Shown in pieces: positions 50,431-60,012 of a stretch of 64,000 bases of DNA (positions are counted from its first letter, which is position 1; each line of letters begins with the position of its first letter). The notes under the pieces are model-generated. The model was given only the letters and a program-made list of their open reading frames with translations. It was not told where the DNA came from and ran no database searches. Source of the stretch: Listeria seeligeri serovar 1/2b str. SLCC3954. GTDB lineage: Bacteria > Bacillota > Bacilli > Lactobacillales > Listeriaceae. The position numbers and the translations under genes are program-made. The stretch is from positions 1,240,001-1,304,000 of the forward strand of contig NC_013891.1 of NCBI RefSeq assembly GCF_000027145.1, in the 5' to 3' direction.

Positions 50431-51795
50431 ATGATTAAAAAAGTACTGGTAGCGAACCGTGGAGAAATCGCTGTCCGTATCATTCGCGCTGCAAAAGAAC
50501 TTGGAGTGGAAACAGTCGCGATTTATTCGGAAGCAGATCGAGAAGCGCTACATATTCAGCTAGCGGATGAAGCTTATTGTGTAGGTCCCGCAGCAACAAA
50601 AGATAGTTATTTAAATATGTCCAACATTATTAGCGTTGCAGTTTTAACTAATTGTGATGCTGTTCATCCTGGTTATGGTTTCTTAGCAGAAAATGCGGAT
50701 TTTGCAGAGCTTTGTGAAGACTGCAATATTACATTTATTGGCCCAAGTGCCGCTGCAATTTCACAAATGGGAACGAAAGATGTAGCCCGTGAAACTATGC
50801 GTAAAGCTGGCGTTCCAATTGTTCCAGGTTCACAAGGGATTGTTGCCGATGTGGAAGATGGTAAAAAAATCGCCAAAAAAATCGGTTACCCTGTCATCAT
50901 CAAAGCAACAGCTGGTGGTGGCGGTAAAGGTATTCGAGTAGCTGAAAATGAAGAGAAATTAATCTCTGGCATTCAAACTACACAACAAGAAGCTGAAGCC
51001 GCATTTGGTGACCCAGGTGTTTATTTAGAAAAGTATATTCAAGATTTTCGTCACGTCGAAATTCAAGTACTTGCTGATAACCATGGCAACGTAATTCATT
51101 TAGGCGAACGTGATTGTAGCATTCAACGTCGCTTGCAAAAGCTGATTGAAGAATCCCCATCACCTGCCATTGATGAAAAAACACGCCAAAAAATGGGTAA
51201 AGCTGCTGTGAAAGCTGCTAAAGCCGTAAATTATTCAGGCGCTGGAACGATTGAATTTATTTTTGATCACCATGAAAATAATTTCTACTTTATGGAAATG
51301 AACACACGTATCCAAGTAGAACATCCAGTAACAGAACTTGTAACAGGAATTGATTTAGTTAAACAACAATTTTTAGTAGCTTCAGGAGAAGAACTGAAAA
51401 TTAAACAATCGGATGTAAAATTAACTGGTTGGGCATTGGAATGTCGGATTAATGCCGAAAATCCTGAGAAAAACTTTATGCCTGCACCAGGAGAAATCAA
51501 ATTTTATCTTCCACCTGGTGGCTTAGGTGTTCGGATTGACTCCGCTGCCTATCCTAATTACAAGATTCCACCATATTATGATTCGATGATTGCAAAAGTA
51601 ATTTGTTATGCAGAAACTCGTGAAGAAGTTGTTCAAAAAATGAAACGAGCGTTGTCAGAGTTTGCTATTGATGGCATTCCTTCGACAATCCCATTCCATT
51701 TACGTGTATTAGATAATGATGTATTTTTGTCAGGTGACTTTAATACAAAATTCTTGGAGCAAAACGATGTAATGAATCTTTCTAAGGAGGGCTAA
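50431..51795 (+). CDS. accC: Biotin carboxylase subunit of acetyl-CoA carboxylase
   Basis: AccC carboxylates biotin on AccB with ATP and bicarbonate. The ATP-grasp core has KATAGGGGKGIR, and MNTRIQVEHPVTE; the N-domain begins IKKVLVANRGEIAVRI. ATG 50431 follows AAGGGG by eight bases. The product has 454 aa, the usual size. It lies 13 bases after accB. Confidence 0.98.
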   Translation: MIKKVLVANRGEIAVRIIRAAKELGVETVAIYSEADREALHIQLADEAYCVGPAATKDSYLNMSNIISVAVLTNCDAVHPGYGFLAENADFAELCEDCNITFIGPSAAAISQMGTKDVARETMRKAGVPIVPGSQGIVADVEDGKKIAKKIGYPVIIKATAGGGGKGIRVAENEEKLISGIQTTQQEAEAAFGDPGVYLEKYIQDFRHVEIQVLADNHGNVIHLGERDCSIQRRLQKLIEESPSPAIDEKTRQKMGKAAVKAAKAVNYSGAGTIEFIFDHHENNFYFMEMNTRIQVEHPVTELVTGIDLVKQQFLVASGEELKIKQSDVKLTGWALECRINAENPEKNFMPAPGEIKFYLPPGGLGVRIDSAAYPNYKIPPYYDSMIAKVICYAETREEVVQKMKRALSEFAIDGIPSTIPFHLRVLDNDVFLSGDFNTKFLEQNDVMNLSKEG

Positions 51796-51798
51796 ATA

Positions 51799-52200
51799 AT
51801 GGCTTACACAAAAGATTTACGTAAACAAAATGATGCACCGCTTGGTAAAATCGAGATAGCACCTGAAGTGATTGGCGTAATAGCTGGACTTGCTGCAAGT
51901 GAAATCGAAAATGTAGCCTATATGCAAGGTGGCTTTGCGACTGAAATGCGTGAAAAATTCAGTGGTGCTGTTAATTACCGAAAAGGCGTAAAAGTCGAAT
52001 TAACCGAAGAAGGTATTTTAATCGAACTTTATTGTTCTGTCTTATTTGGTGCGACAATTCCACTTGTTGCTCAAAATATTCAAGATGCAGTTAGAGATAC
52101 GATTTATAATATGACTGGACTAAATGTACTTGAAATTAATGTGCATATCGTTGGAGTCCAATTTGAAAAAACAGAAACACTTTCCTTCGATGATTTTTAA
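51799..52200 (+). CDS. yqhY: YqhY, Asp23/Gls24 family protein
   Basis: This 133-aa protein has the Asp23 fold (GKIEIAPEVIGVIAGLAASE; GVKVELTEEGILIELYCSV; NIQDAVRDTIYNMTGLNV). In B. subtilis YqhY is linked to acetyl-CoA carboxylase control, and its loss disturbs malonyl-CoA levels. It lies three bases after accC with AAGGAGG, so it is made with the AccBC subunits. Confidence 0.93.
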   Translation: MAYTKDLRKQNDAPLGKIEIAPEVIGVIAGLAASEIENVAYMQGGFATEMREKFSGAVNYRKGVKVELTEEGILIELYCSVLFGATIPLVAQNIQDAVRDTIYNMTGLNVLEINVHIVGVQFEKTETLSFDDF

Positions 52201-52236
52201 CTATAAAATTCAAGGAAAAAAAGGAGCAGCTTTAAC

Positions 52237-52623
52237 ATGAAAAGAAGAGAAGCGCGCGAGAAAGCACTTCAAGCATTATTCCAAATTGAACTAAATGAAA
52301 TGTCACTTGATCAAGCAATCAAAAACATCATGGAAGATGAACAAGACGACTATATGGAAAAACTAGTAGAAGGTGTCATGGCGAATAAAGCTGAAATTGA
52401 TGCTATTATTGAGCCAAACCTAGACAACTGGCGTATGGATCGTTTGAGCAAAGTGGATTTATCTTTGCTTCGACTTAGCGTATACGAAATTAATTACTTG
52501 AGCGATGTGCCAAATCGAGTTAGTTTAAACGAATCCATCGAAATTGCAAAAATTTACAGCGATGAAAAATCAAGTAAATTTATTAACGGCGTACTTGCCA
52601 ATATTGCACCCGAAGATAAATAA
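52237..52623 (+). CDS. nusB: Transcription antitermination factor NusB
   Basis: NusB, with S10, binds boxA RNA and protects rRNA transcription. The 128-aa all-helical protein begins KRRREAREKALQALFQIEL-like (KRREAREKALQALFQ) and ends with the typical NRVSLNESIEIAKIYSDEKS and FINGVLANI. RBS AAAGGAG. Confidence 0.97.
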   Translation: MKRREAREKALQALFQIELNEMSLDQAIKNIMEDEQDDYMEKLVEGVMANKAEIDAIIEPNLDNWRMDRLSKVDLSLLRLSVYEINYLSDVPNRVSLNESIEIAKIYSDEKSSKFINGVLANIAPEDK

Positions 52624-52631
52624 ACTTGACT

Positions 52632-52656
52632 GAGTGCGAGGAATTCCCTTGCACTC
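52632..52656 (+). terminator. Possible weak terminator after nusB
   Basis: GAGTGCGAGG (52632-52641) pairs with CCTTGCACTC (52647-52656) with one G-U, but the T-rich stretch starts later (52670), so it may be only a pause or RNA-processing hairpin. Confidence 0.35.
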
Positions 52657-52716
52657 CCTTATTTCGCGATTTTTTAAGATAAAACTTGGAAATGTAATTT
52701 TAAGGGGGCAATAAGC

Positions 52717-53571
52717 ATGGGACAAATTATTGACGGTAAAAAATTAGCAAAAGAAATTCAAGGAAAAGTAACAACAGAGGTAGCTGAACTTGCAAAAAAT
52801 GGCAAAAAACCAGGACTTGCGGTTGTGCTCGTAGGCGATAACCAAGCATCTCGTACATATGTAAGAAATAAACAAAAACGCACAGAAGAAGCAGGAATGA
52901 AGTCTGTTTTAATGGAACTTCCTGAAACAGTTTCAGAAGAAAAATTGCTTGAAGTAGTGGAAGAATTAAATACGGATGAAACAATCCATGGTATTTTAGT
53001 ACAACTCCCGTTACCAAAACATATTTCAGAAGAAAAAGTAATTGATACTATTAGCTATGACAAAGACGTTGACGGTTTCCACCCTGTAAATGTAGGCAAT
53101 CTTTTTATAGGAAAAGATTCATTCGTACCATGCACTCCAGCGGGAATTATCGAATTAATCAAATCAACCGGCACTCAAATAGAAGGTAAACGCGCAGTTG
53201 TAATCGGCAGAAGTAATATTGTTGGTAAACCAGTAGCGCAATTATTATTAAACGAAAATGCAACTGTAACAATCGCTCACAGCCGTACGAAAGATTTACC
53301 AGAAGTAGCAAAAGAAGCAGATATTCTTGTTGTTGCGACAGGACTTGCTAAATTTGTTAAGAAAGACTACATTAAGCCAGGTGCAGTTGTTATAGATGTT
53401 GGAATGGACCGTGATGAAAATAACAAATTATGTGGCGATGTTGATTTTGACGATGTAGTAGATGTAGCAGGTTTCATTACACCAGTTCCAGGTGGAGTTG
53501 GCCCGATGACAATTACGATGTTACTAGCAAACACACTAAAAGCAGCAAAACGAATTTGGAAAATGAATTGA
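52717..53571 (+). CDS. folD: Methylene-THF dehydrogenase/cyclohydrolase
   Basis: FolD interconverts methylene-, methenyl- and 10-formyl-THF. The 284-aa protein has the catalytic [20 protein letters not shown] region with the YxxxK pair, VQLPLPKHI, and NADP-site [14 protein letters not shown] and [10 protein letters not shown]. It works with the folate enzymes at 33 kb and with GcvT products. RBS AAGGGGG. Confidence 0.98.
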   Translation: MGQIIDGKKLAKEIQGKVTTEVAELAKNGKKPGLAVVLVGDNQASRTYVRNKQKRTEEAGMKSVLMELPETVSEEKLLEVVEELNTDETIHGILVQLPLPKHISEEKVIDTISYDKDVDGFHPVNVGNLFIGKDSFVPCTPAGIIELIKSTGTQIEGKRAVVIGRSNIVGKPVAQLLLNENATVTIAHSRTKDLPEVAKEADILVVATGLAKFVKKDYIKPGAVVIDVGMDRDENNKLCGDVDFDDVVDVAGFITPVPGGVGPMTITMLLANTLKAAKRIWKMN

Positions 53572-53586
53572 TTAATTGGATGTGAA

Positions 53587-54942
53587 ATGATGGAACAAGA
53601 TAAATATTTGACGGTAGCAGCAATCACTAAATACATTGAAAAAAAATTCGAGGTAGATCCGTATATGAAGCAAGTTTTTGTACGCGGAGAAATTTCTAAT
53701 TTAAAACAACCGGCAAGTGGGCATCTTTACTTTACTGTGAAAGATGAATTTGCGATGCTTCGTTCTGTCATGTTTCAAAAAGCAGTTCAAAAGATTGGTT
53801 TTGTTCCTGAAGATGGTATGAATGTGCTCATTACAGGACGAATTGGTGTTTTCACAAAAGCTGGACGTTATCAATTTTATGCAGAACATATGGAACCAGA
53901 TGGTGTTGGAGCGCTTTATATTCAATTAGAACAACTAAAATCACAATTAGAAAAGGAAGGACTTTTTGCGGAAGCGCATAAAAAAGTGCTTCCTTCTTTC
54001 CCGTCCAAAGTAGCTGTTGTCACTTCCAAAACAGGAGCAGCTGTCCGAGATATTTTGACAACAATTCATCGTAGAATGCCTTCTGTAGAGGTAATTGTTT
54101 ACCCAACAGTAGTTCAAGGTGATAAAGCGGCTCAAAAAATCGTTGAGAATATCGGTCGCATTAACCAACGAAATGATATTGATGTAATGATTATCGGTCG
54201 TGGCGGTGGTTCACTAGAAGAACTGTGGGCATTTAATGAGGAACCAGTAGTACGAGCTGTGTATGATTCAGATGTTCCTGTCATTTCGGCAGTTGGTCAC
54301 GAAACTGATTTTGCGTTAAGTGATTTTTCTTCTGATATCCGTGCCGCCACTCCTACAGCCGCAGCCGAATTAGCGGTACCTGATTATCGTGATTTGGAAG
54401 AACGGTTGGCTGAGCGGAAATATCGCTTACTTGCTGGAACCCGGCAATTACTAGAAAGAAAAGAACGTACACTTGAACAATTGAAGCAACATTTAATTTT
54501 AAATGGTCCCAAACACCAATTAGAGCAACAAATCGAACGAACAGATTATTTTTCCGAACGATTAAATAGCGCTTTTGCTAAACAACTTTTTTTAAAACAA
54601 ACAACTTTTAATCGATTAAATGATCGACTCAATTATTACCATCCAAAAAAAGAAATCGAGCTCCAAAAAGAACAGCTATTACTTCGAAAAAGCGCCTTAG
54701 ATAAAGCCATGAAACAACAATTAAAAGATAAACAACTGTCATTTATTAGACAAGTCGAAGCTTTAGAACATTTAAGCCCTCTTTCTTTATTGAAGCGAGG
54801 ATTTGGTGTAACTTATAAAGAAAATAAATTAGTTAAATCAGTTAATCAATTAGCTGTTGGTGATAATATTCAAGTGAAGATGCAAGGCGGACAGATAGAT
54901 GCGTTAATTACCGCGAAGGAGGAAGATACAAGTGGCAACTAA
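53587..54942 (+). CDS. xseA: Exonuclease VII large subunit
   Basis: ExoVII degrades single-stranded DNA from both ends. After the N-terminal OB fold (about 1-110, VRGEISNLKQPASGHLYFTVKD), the catalytic domain has GRGGGSLEELWAFNEE and AVGHETDFALSDF; the C-terminal part is a long coiled coil. ATG at 53587 or 53590; the RBS (GGATGTG) is weak. The 451-aa length is usual. Gene end overlaps xseB by 11 bases. Confidence 0.97.
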   Translation: MMEQDKYLTVAAITKYIEKKFEVDPYMKQVFVRGEISNLKQPASGHLYFTVKDEFAMLRSVMFQKAVQKIGFVPEDGMNVLITGRIGVFTKAGRYQFYAEHMEPDGVGALYIQLEQLKSQLEKEGLFAEAHKKVLPSFPSKVAVVTSKTGAAVRDILTTIHRRMPSVEVIVYPTVVQGDKAAQKIVENIGRINQRNDIDVMIIGRGGGSLEELWAFNEEPVVRAVYDSDVPVISAVGHETDFALSDFSSDIRAATPTAAAELAVPDYRDLEERLAERKYRLLAGTRQLLERKERTLEQLKQHLILNGPKHQLEQQIERTDYFSERLNSAFAKQLFLKQTTFNRLNDRLNYYHPKKEIELQKEQLLLRKSALDKAMKQQLKDKQLSFIRQVEALEHLSPLSLLKRGFGVTYKENKLVKSVNQLAVGDNIQVKMQGGQIDALITAKEEDTSGN

Positions 54943-55159
54943 AAAGAAAACCTTTGAAGAAGCAATTGCAGAATTAGAAACGATTGTAGAGGCACTAGAG
55001 AACGGTAGCGCTTCTCTTGAAGATTCCCTTGACATGTATCAAAAAGGAATCGAATTAACAAAACTATGCCAAGATAAGCTACAAACAGCGGAAAAACGCA
55101 TGGCAAAAGTAGTCACAGATGCAGGAGAAGAAATTCCTTTTGAAGCGGATGGTGAATAA
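54932..55159 (+). CDS. xseB: Exonuclease VII small subunit
   Basis: The 75-aa partner is a two-helix protein with TFEEAIAELETIVEALENGS and SLEDSLDMYQKGIELTKLC. It starts with GTG 54932, within the end of xseA, after GGAGGA. The overlap indicates coupling that fixes the subunit ratio. Confidence 0.97.
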   Translation: MATKKKTFEEAIAELETIVEALENGSASLEDSLDMYQKGIELTKLCQDKLQTAEKRMAKVVTDAGEEIPFEADGE

Positions 55160-55161
55160 AT

Positions 55162-56043
55162 TTGCAAGATTTGAGTCTTTTTTTAGAACACTATAAAAAA
55201 GTGGTGGATGAATCACTTCTCACAGAAATAAATAAGCGCAATATCGAACCAAAACTAAAAGAATCCATGCTTTATTCGGTACAAGCTGGTGGAAAACGTA
55301 TTCGTCCCATGTTGGTTTTTGCAACCCTTCAAGCTTTACAAGTAGATCCGATGAGTGGTGTGAAAGTGGCTACAGCGCTTGAGATGATTCACACCTACAG
55401 TTTAATTCATGACGATTTGCCAGCGATGGATAACGATGATTATCGTCGCGGGAAATGGACCAATCATAAAGTGTATGGCGATGCGACAGCGATATTAGCA
55501 GGAGATGCATTACTTACACTAGCCTTTTCGATTTTAGCAGAGGATGAAAACTTATCATTTGAAACTAGAATTGGATTGATTAACCAGATTAGTTTTAGTA
55601 GTGGCGCAGAAGGTATGGTCGGTGGGCAACAAGCGGATATGGAAGCTGAAAACAAACAAGTTACGCTAGCAGAATTGACTTCTATTCACGCTAGAAAAAC
55701 TGGAGAGTTATTAATTTTTGCAGTTACTTCTGCAGCAAAAATTGCAGAAGCCTCAATAGAACAAACAAAACGATTACGTATTTTTGCAGAAAATATTGGG
55801 GTTGGTTTTCAAATTAGTGACGATATTTTAGATGTAATTGGCGATGAAACAAAAATGGGTAAAAAGACAGGGGTCGATGCTTTTATGAATAAAAGTACCT
55901 ATCCCGAATTACTCACGTTAGATGGTGCCAAAAGCGCATTAAACGAGCATATTAGCATTGCAAAGTCAGCGCTTTCAGGACATGGTTTTGATGATGAGAT
56001 TCTCCTTAAACTTGCTGATTTAATAGCTCTTAGAGAAAATTAA
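55162..56043 (+). CDS. ispA: Farnesyl diphosphate synthase
   Basis: The enzyme joins DMAPP/GPP with IPP to make farnesyl diphosphate, substrate of UppS. Both aspartate-rich motifs are present: DDLPAMDND, and DDILDV. The protein has 293 aa and starts with TTG 55162, two bases after xseB, following GGATGGTGA. Lys-Arg binding part GGKRIRPML near residue 44 is clear. Confidence 0.97.
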   Translation: MQDLSLFLEHYKKVVDESLLTEINKRNIEPKLKESMLYSVQAGGKRIRPMLVFATLQALQVDPMSGVKVATALEMIHTYSLIHDDLPAMDNDDYRRGKWTNHKVYGDATAILAGDALLTLAFSILAEDENLSFETRIGLINQISFSSGAEGMVGGQQADMEAENKQVTLAELTSIHARKTGELLIFAVTSAAKIAEASIEQTKRLRIFAENIGVGFQISDDILDVIGDETKMGKKTGVDAFMNKSTYPELLTLDGAKSALNEHISIAKSALSGHGFDDEILLKLADLIALREN

Positions 56044-56096
56044 TCTTAATTATCTAGTAATTTCAATTTATTTTCACATATATAAATCAAATTGAT

Positions 56097-56125
56097 TTGC
56101 TTTTCCTGAAATACCGTGTTATACT
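56097..56125 (+). promoter_or_regulatory. csp promoter
   Basis: TTGCTT (56097-56102), 17 bases and TATACT (56120-56125). It leaves a leader of about 110 bases. Confidence 0.75.
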
Positions 56126-56442
<317 letters not shown>

Positions 56443-56460
56443 TTCTATTTTTTGAATAAG

Positions 56461-56495
56461 AAAAAGCAAATCATTTCGGTGATTTGCTTTTTTAT
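56461..56495 (+). terminator. csp terminator
   Basis: A perfect 13-bp stem (56461-56473 with 56480-56492) with TTTCGG loop followed by T. Confidence 0.92.
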
Positions 56496-56519
56496 TTGCC
56501 TAAAATCACTTTACCGTGT

Positions 56520-56548
56520 TTGGTATAACGAGAATTATTTGCTATAAT
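56520..56548 (+). promoter_or_regulatory. dxs promoter
   Basis: TTGGTA (56520-56525), 17 bases and a perfect TATAAT (56543-56548). Confidence 0.82.
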
Positions 56549-56624
56549 AAGAACAATTAATTTAGAAAAAAGATTATGTTTACGCTTTTTGTGAGCGATT
56601 CTTTGGAAAGTGAGTTGTTTTTAT

Positions 56625-58529
56625 TTGGATCTTTTAAAAATAAAGGATCCTTCCTTTATCAAGCAATTGGATATAAAAGAGTTAGAAGCACTTGCAGCCG
56701 ACATTCGCGCATTTTTAATTACTTCTACATCAAAATCTGGTGGGCATATTGGTCCAAATCTTGGCGTTGTAGAACTAACGATTGCGATGCATTATACTTT
56801 TACTAGTCCAAAAGATAAATTTATTTGGGATGTTGGTCATCAATCATATGTGCACAAAATCCTAACAGGAAGGGCAAGCCAATTTGAAACGCTGCGACAA
56901 CATGGTGGATTAGATGGTTTTCCGAAACGAAGAGAATCGCTGCATGATGTGTTTGAGACTGGCCATAGTTCGACTTCTCTTTCGGCTGCAGCAGGGATGG
57001 CTATTGCTAGAGATATTAAGAAAGAGGACTTCCGCGTTGTTCCTGTGATAGGAGACGGTGCATTAACTGGCGGGATGGCTCTTGAAGCACTTAATCACAT
57101 TGGCGATATGGGGAAAGATATGATTGTTATTTTAAATGATAATGATATGTCGATTGCTCCTAATGTCGGTGCGCTTCACAATGTGCTCGGAAAATTAAGG
57201 ACATCTGATAAATTTGCACGCACGAAAAAAGATTTTGATAAAATAGTGCGTAAAATACCAACTGCTGGCGAAAAAGTAGCGGATACAGCTGGTAAAATAA
57301 AAGATAGCGTAAAACATTTACTTGTCGAAGGTACTTTTTTTGAAGAATTAGGTTTTATGTATCTTGGGCCGGTGGATGGACATAATTTACAAGATTTAAT
57401 AACTAATTTAGAATTCGCTAAAAGAACAAGCGGGCCTGTACTGCTCCATGTCGTTACAAAAAAAGGAAAAGGGTACCAGCCAGCCGAATTGGACAAACGT
57501 GGAACCTGGCACGGTACAGGGCCTTACAAAGTCGAAACAGGAAGCTTTATTAAGCCAGTGCAGACAGCTCCGTCATGGAGTTCGATTATTAGCAAAGAAT
57601 TAATGCGTCTTGCAGCCGTAGATGATCGTATTGTCGCGATTACTCCCGCGATGCCAGTTGGTTCAAAGCTCGAAAAATTTGCGGCAACATTTCCTGAGCG
57701 TTTCTTTGACGTAGGAATAGCCGAGCAACATGCAACGACGATGGCAGCAGGCCTAGCATCACAAGGCATGAAACCATTTCTAGCTATTTACTCCACTTTT
57801 TTGCAACGGGCTTATGATCAAGTTGTGCACGATGTTTGTCGCCAAAAGTTAAATGTTGTATTTGGGATTGATCGAGCAGGTCTTGTTGGAGCTGATGGGG
57901 AGACACATCAAGGGATTTTTGATATTTCATTTTTGAGTAGTATTCCAAACATGATTATATCCATGCCAAAAGATGAAGTAGAAGCTAAAAGACTGATGGA
58001 CACTGCATTCGCCTATGATGAAGGTCCGATAGCAATACGTTACCCGCGCGGAAATGGACTAGGTGGAGAGCAAAGCATAACTACAGAGCTTATACCTATT
58101 GGGGAATGGGAGACTATCATCCAACCTATAGATGCTGTTATTATCACTTTTGGACCAACGATTCAATTAGCGATTGGGGCAGCTGAACAACTTGCGCTAG
58201 AGGGAAAACGTGTAGGGGTTATTAATGCTCGTTTCATTAAACCGTTAGATGAAGCATTACTACACCACATTTTCAAGCTAAATATTCCAGTTTTAACTGC
58301 CGAAGAATCCTTATTGAAAGGCGGATTTGGTTCCAGTGTGTTAGAATTTATGGAAGTGAATAATTATACCGATATCATTTTTCATCGGATTGGTTTGCCA
58401 GATCAATTTATCAGCCACGGTTCTGTATCACTAATACTTGAATCATACGGTATATCTGTATCTGGATTTGTAGTAAAAATAAATGAAATGCTCGCACAAA
58501 GCGAGAAGTTAAGGGCGAAGAGACTATGA
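56625..58529 (+). CDS. dxs: 1-deoxy-D-xylulose-5-phosphate synthase
   Basis: DXS condenses pyruvate and glyceraldehyde-3-phosphate with TPP to begin the MEP pathway, feeding DXR at 11.9 kb. It shows [16 protein letters not shown] motif [15 protein letters not shown] and [15 protein letters not shown] 56625 yields [15 protein letters not shown], the family start, after GGAAAGTGAG; an upstream in-frame GTG at 56610 is less likely. 634 aa. It overlaps the next gene by four bases. Confidence 0.95.
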   Translation: MDLLKIKDPSFIKQLDIKELEALAADIRAFLITSTSKSGGHIGPNLGVVELTIAMHYTFTSPKDKFIWDVGHQSYVHKILTGRASQFETLRQHGGLDGFPKRRESLHDVFETGHSSTSLSAAAGMAIARDIKKEDFRVVPVIGDGALTGGMALEALNHIGDMGKDMIVILNDNDMSIAPNVGALHNVLGKLRTSDKFARTKKDFDKIVRKIPTAGEKVADTAGKIKDSVKHLLVEGTFFEELGFMYLGPVDGHNLQDLITNLEFAKRTSGPVLLHVVTKKGKGYQPAELDKRGTWHGTGPYKVETGSFIKPVQTAPSWSSIISKELMRLAAVDDRIVAITPAMPVGSKLEKFAATFPERFFDVGIAEQHATTMAAGLASQGMKPFLAIYSTFLQRAYDQVVHDVCRQKLNVVFGIDRAGLVGADGETHQGIFDISFLSSIPNMIISMPKDEVEAKRLMDTAFAYDEGPIAIRYPRGNGLGGEQSITTELIPIGEWETIIQPIDAVIITFGPTIQLAIGAAEQLALEGKRVGVINARFIKPLDEALLHHIFKLNIPVLTAEESLLKGGFGSSVLEFMEVNNYTDIIFHRIGLPDQFISHGSVSLILESYGISVSGFVVKINEMLAQSEKLRAKRL

Positions 58530-59350
58530 CAATAAAAAAAGAGCGGGCAGACATTCTGCTAGTAGAACAAGGATTATTCGAAACAAGAGAAAAAGCGAAA
58601 CGTGCTATTATGGCAGGAATAGTTTATCGAAAAGAGGAACGCGTGGATAAACCAGGCGAAAAGATCCCAGTAGATAGTGAACTTCAAGTTAAAGGAAAGC
58701 AAATGCCCTACGTTAGTCGTGGTGGGCTAAAATTAGAAAAAGCATTGGAAGTATTTGATTTTGATGTTAAAGATAAATTAATGCTTGATATCGGTGCGTC
58801 TACAGGTGGTTTTACTGACTGCGCATTACAAAATGGAGCAAGACATTCTTATGCACTAGATGTTGGCTACAATCAACTTGCATGGAAATTGCGCAATGAT
58901 GATCGTGTAACTGTAATGGAACGCACTAATTTTCGCCATGTTACGCCAGCAGACTTTGGTGAGGGGTTAGCAGAATTTGCAACGATTGATGTGTCGTTTA
59001 TTTCATTAAAGCTTATTTTACCAGTACTTAGGACGGTTCTTGTAACTGGCGGGGATGTCATGACTTTGATTAAGCCACAATTTGAAGCTGGTCGAGAGCA
59101 AGTTGGTAAAAAAGGAATTATTCGGGATCCTGCAGTTCATCAATCCGTCGTAGAACATATTGTGCAATTTGCTTTAGATAATGGGTACGACTTAATGGGG
59201 CTTGATTTTTCACCAATAACGGGCGGAGAAGGTAATATCGAATTCATTGCCCACCTTAAGTGGACTGGTGAAGAAACAGGTACCAACCTTTTACCGGCAG
59301 ACGAAATTACAAAACTCGTGACAAAAGCACATACAAAATTAGATAAATAA
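58526..59350 (+). CDS. yqxC: TlyA-family rRNA 2'-O-methyltransferase (YqxC)
   Basis: The 274-aa protein has an N-terminal S4 RNA-binding domain ([21 protein letters not shown]) and an FtsJ-like methyltransferase with [16 protein letters not shown] and the SAM pocket [11 protein letters not shown]. TlyA homologues modify 16S and 23S rRNA; others are described as hemolysins. It is coupled to dxs (ATGA) and ends at a strong terminator. Confidence 0.93.
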   Translation: MTIKKERADILLVEQGLFETREKAKRAIMAGIVYRKEERVDKPGEKIPVDSELQVKGKQMPYVSRGGLKLEKALEVFDFDVKDKLMLDIGASTGGFTDCALQNGARHSYALDVGYNQLAWKLRNDDRVTVMERTNFRHVTPADFGEGLAEFATIDVSFISLKLILPVLRTVLVTGGDVMTLIKPQFEAGREQVGKKGIIRDPAVHQSVVEHIVQFALDNGYDLMGLDFSPITGGEGNIEFIAHLKWTGEETGTNLLPADEITKLVTKAHTKLDK

Positions 59351-59355
59351 TGTAT

Positions 59356-59386
59356 ACCGGAAAACCATGTTGTTTTCCGGTTTTTG
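59356..59386 (+). terminator. yqxC terminator
   Basis: A perfect 10-bp stem (59356-59365 with 59372-59381), six-base loop and T-run. Confidence 0.9.
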
Positions 59387-59478
59387 CTTTTACTATGCGA
59401 GTTTTGCTCATTTTATTATGTATTTTCAATGTATAAAGTATTAAACCAATGTTTCTTGCATAATTTTGCACTAATTCC

Positions 59479-59507
59479 GTGACTTTATGCGTTTTTTCGG
59501 ATAAGAT
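59479..59507 (+). promoter_or_regulatory. argR promoter
   Basis: GTGACT (59479-59484), 17 bases and TAAGAT (59502-59507). Upstream AT-rich tracts (59421-59460) could hold ArgR boxes but none matches well. Confidence 0.5.
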
Positions 59508-59540
59508 GTAAGTAGAAAATTATCGTGAGGTGAAGAAGGA

Positions 59541-59990
59541 ATGAATAAAGGTCATCGTCATATTATTATTCGAGAATTGATTACATCTAATGAGATTGAC
59601 ACGCAAGAAGATTTAGTAGAACTTCTATTAGAACGCGATGTTAAAGTCACCCAAGCAACTGTTTCCCGTGATATTAAAGAACTGCATCTTGTCAAAGTTC
59701 CAACACAAACTGGTGGCTATAAGTATAGTTTGCCTGCCGATAATAGCTTCAACCCACATCAGAAACTAAAACGCGCCCTCATTGATTGCTTCATTGGCAT
59801 TGATACAGTGCAATTTATGATTATTATAAAAGTAATGCCAGGAAACGGTAATTCTGTTGGTGCGCTAATAGATAATCTAGACTGGCCAGAAAAAGCAGGA
59901 ACACTTTGTGGAGATGACACATGTTTGATTATTTGTCGCTCCGAAGAAAATGCAAAAACATTAACGGATCGTTTTATAGATATGCTTTAA
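59541..59990 (+). CDS. argR: Arginine repressor ArgR
   Basis: The 149-aa regulator has an N-terminal winged helix ([30 protein letters not shown]) and a C-terminal hexamerisation and arginine-binding domain with [13 protein letters not shown] and [13 protein letters not shown]. Control of arginine synthesis and use is expected. It sits upstream of recN as in B. subtilis (ahrC-recN). RBS GTGAGGTGAAG-like. Confidence 0.96.
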   Translation: MNKGHRHIIIRELITSNEIDTQEDLVELLLERDVKVTQATVSRDIKELHLVKVPTQTGGYKYSLPADNSFNPHQKLKRALIDCFIGIDTVQFMIIIKVMPGNGNSVGALIDNLDWPEKAGTLCGDDTCLIICRSEENAKTLTDRFIDML

Positions 59991-60012
59991 AAAAGGTTGG
60001 AGGTGAATAATT

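Noticed and set aside
59421-59460. ArgR operator upstream of argR
   Set aside because: AT-rich tracts are present but none fits an 18-base ARG box well enough to claim.
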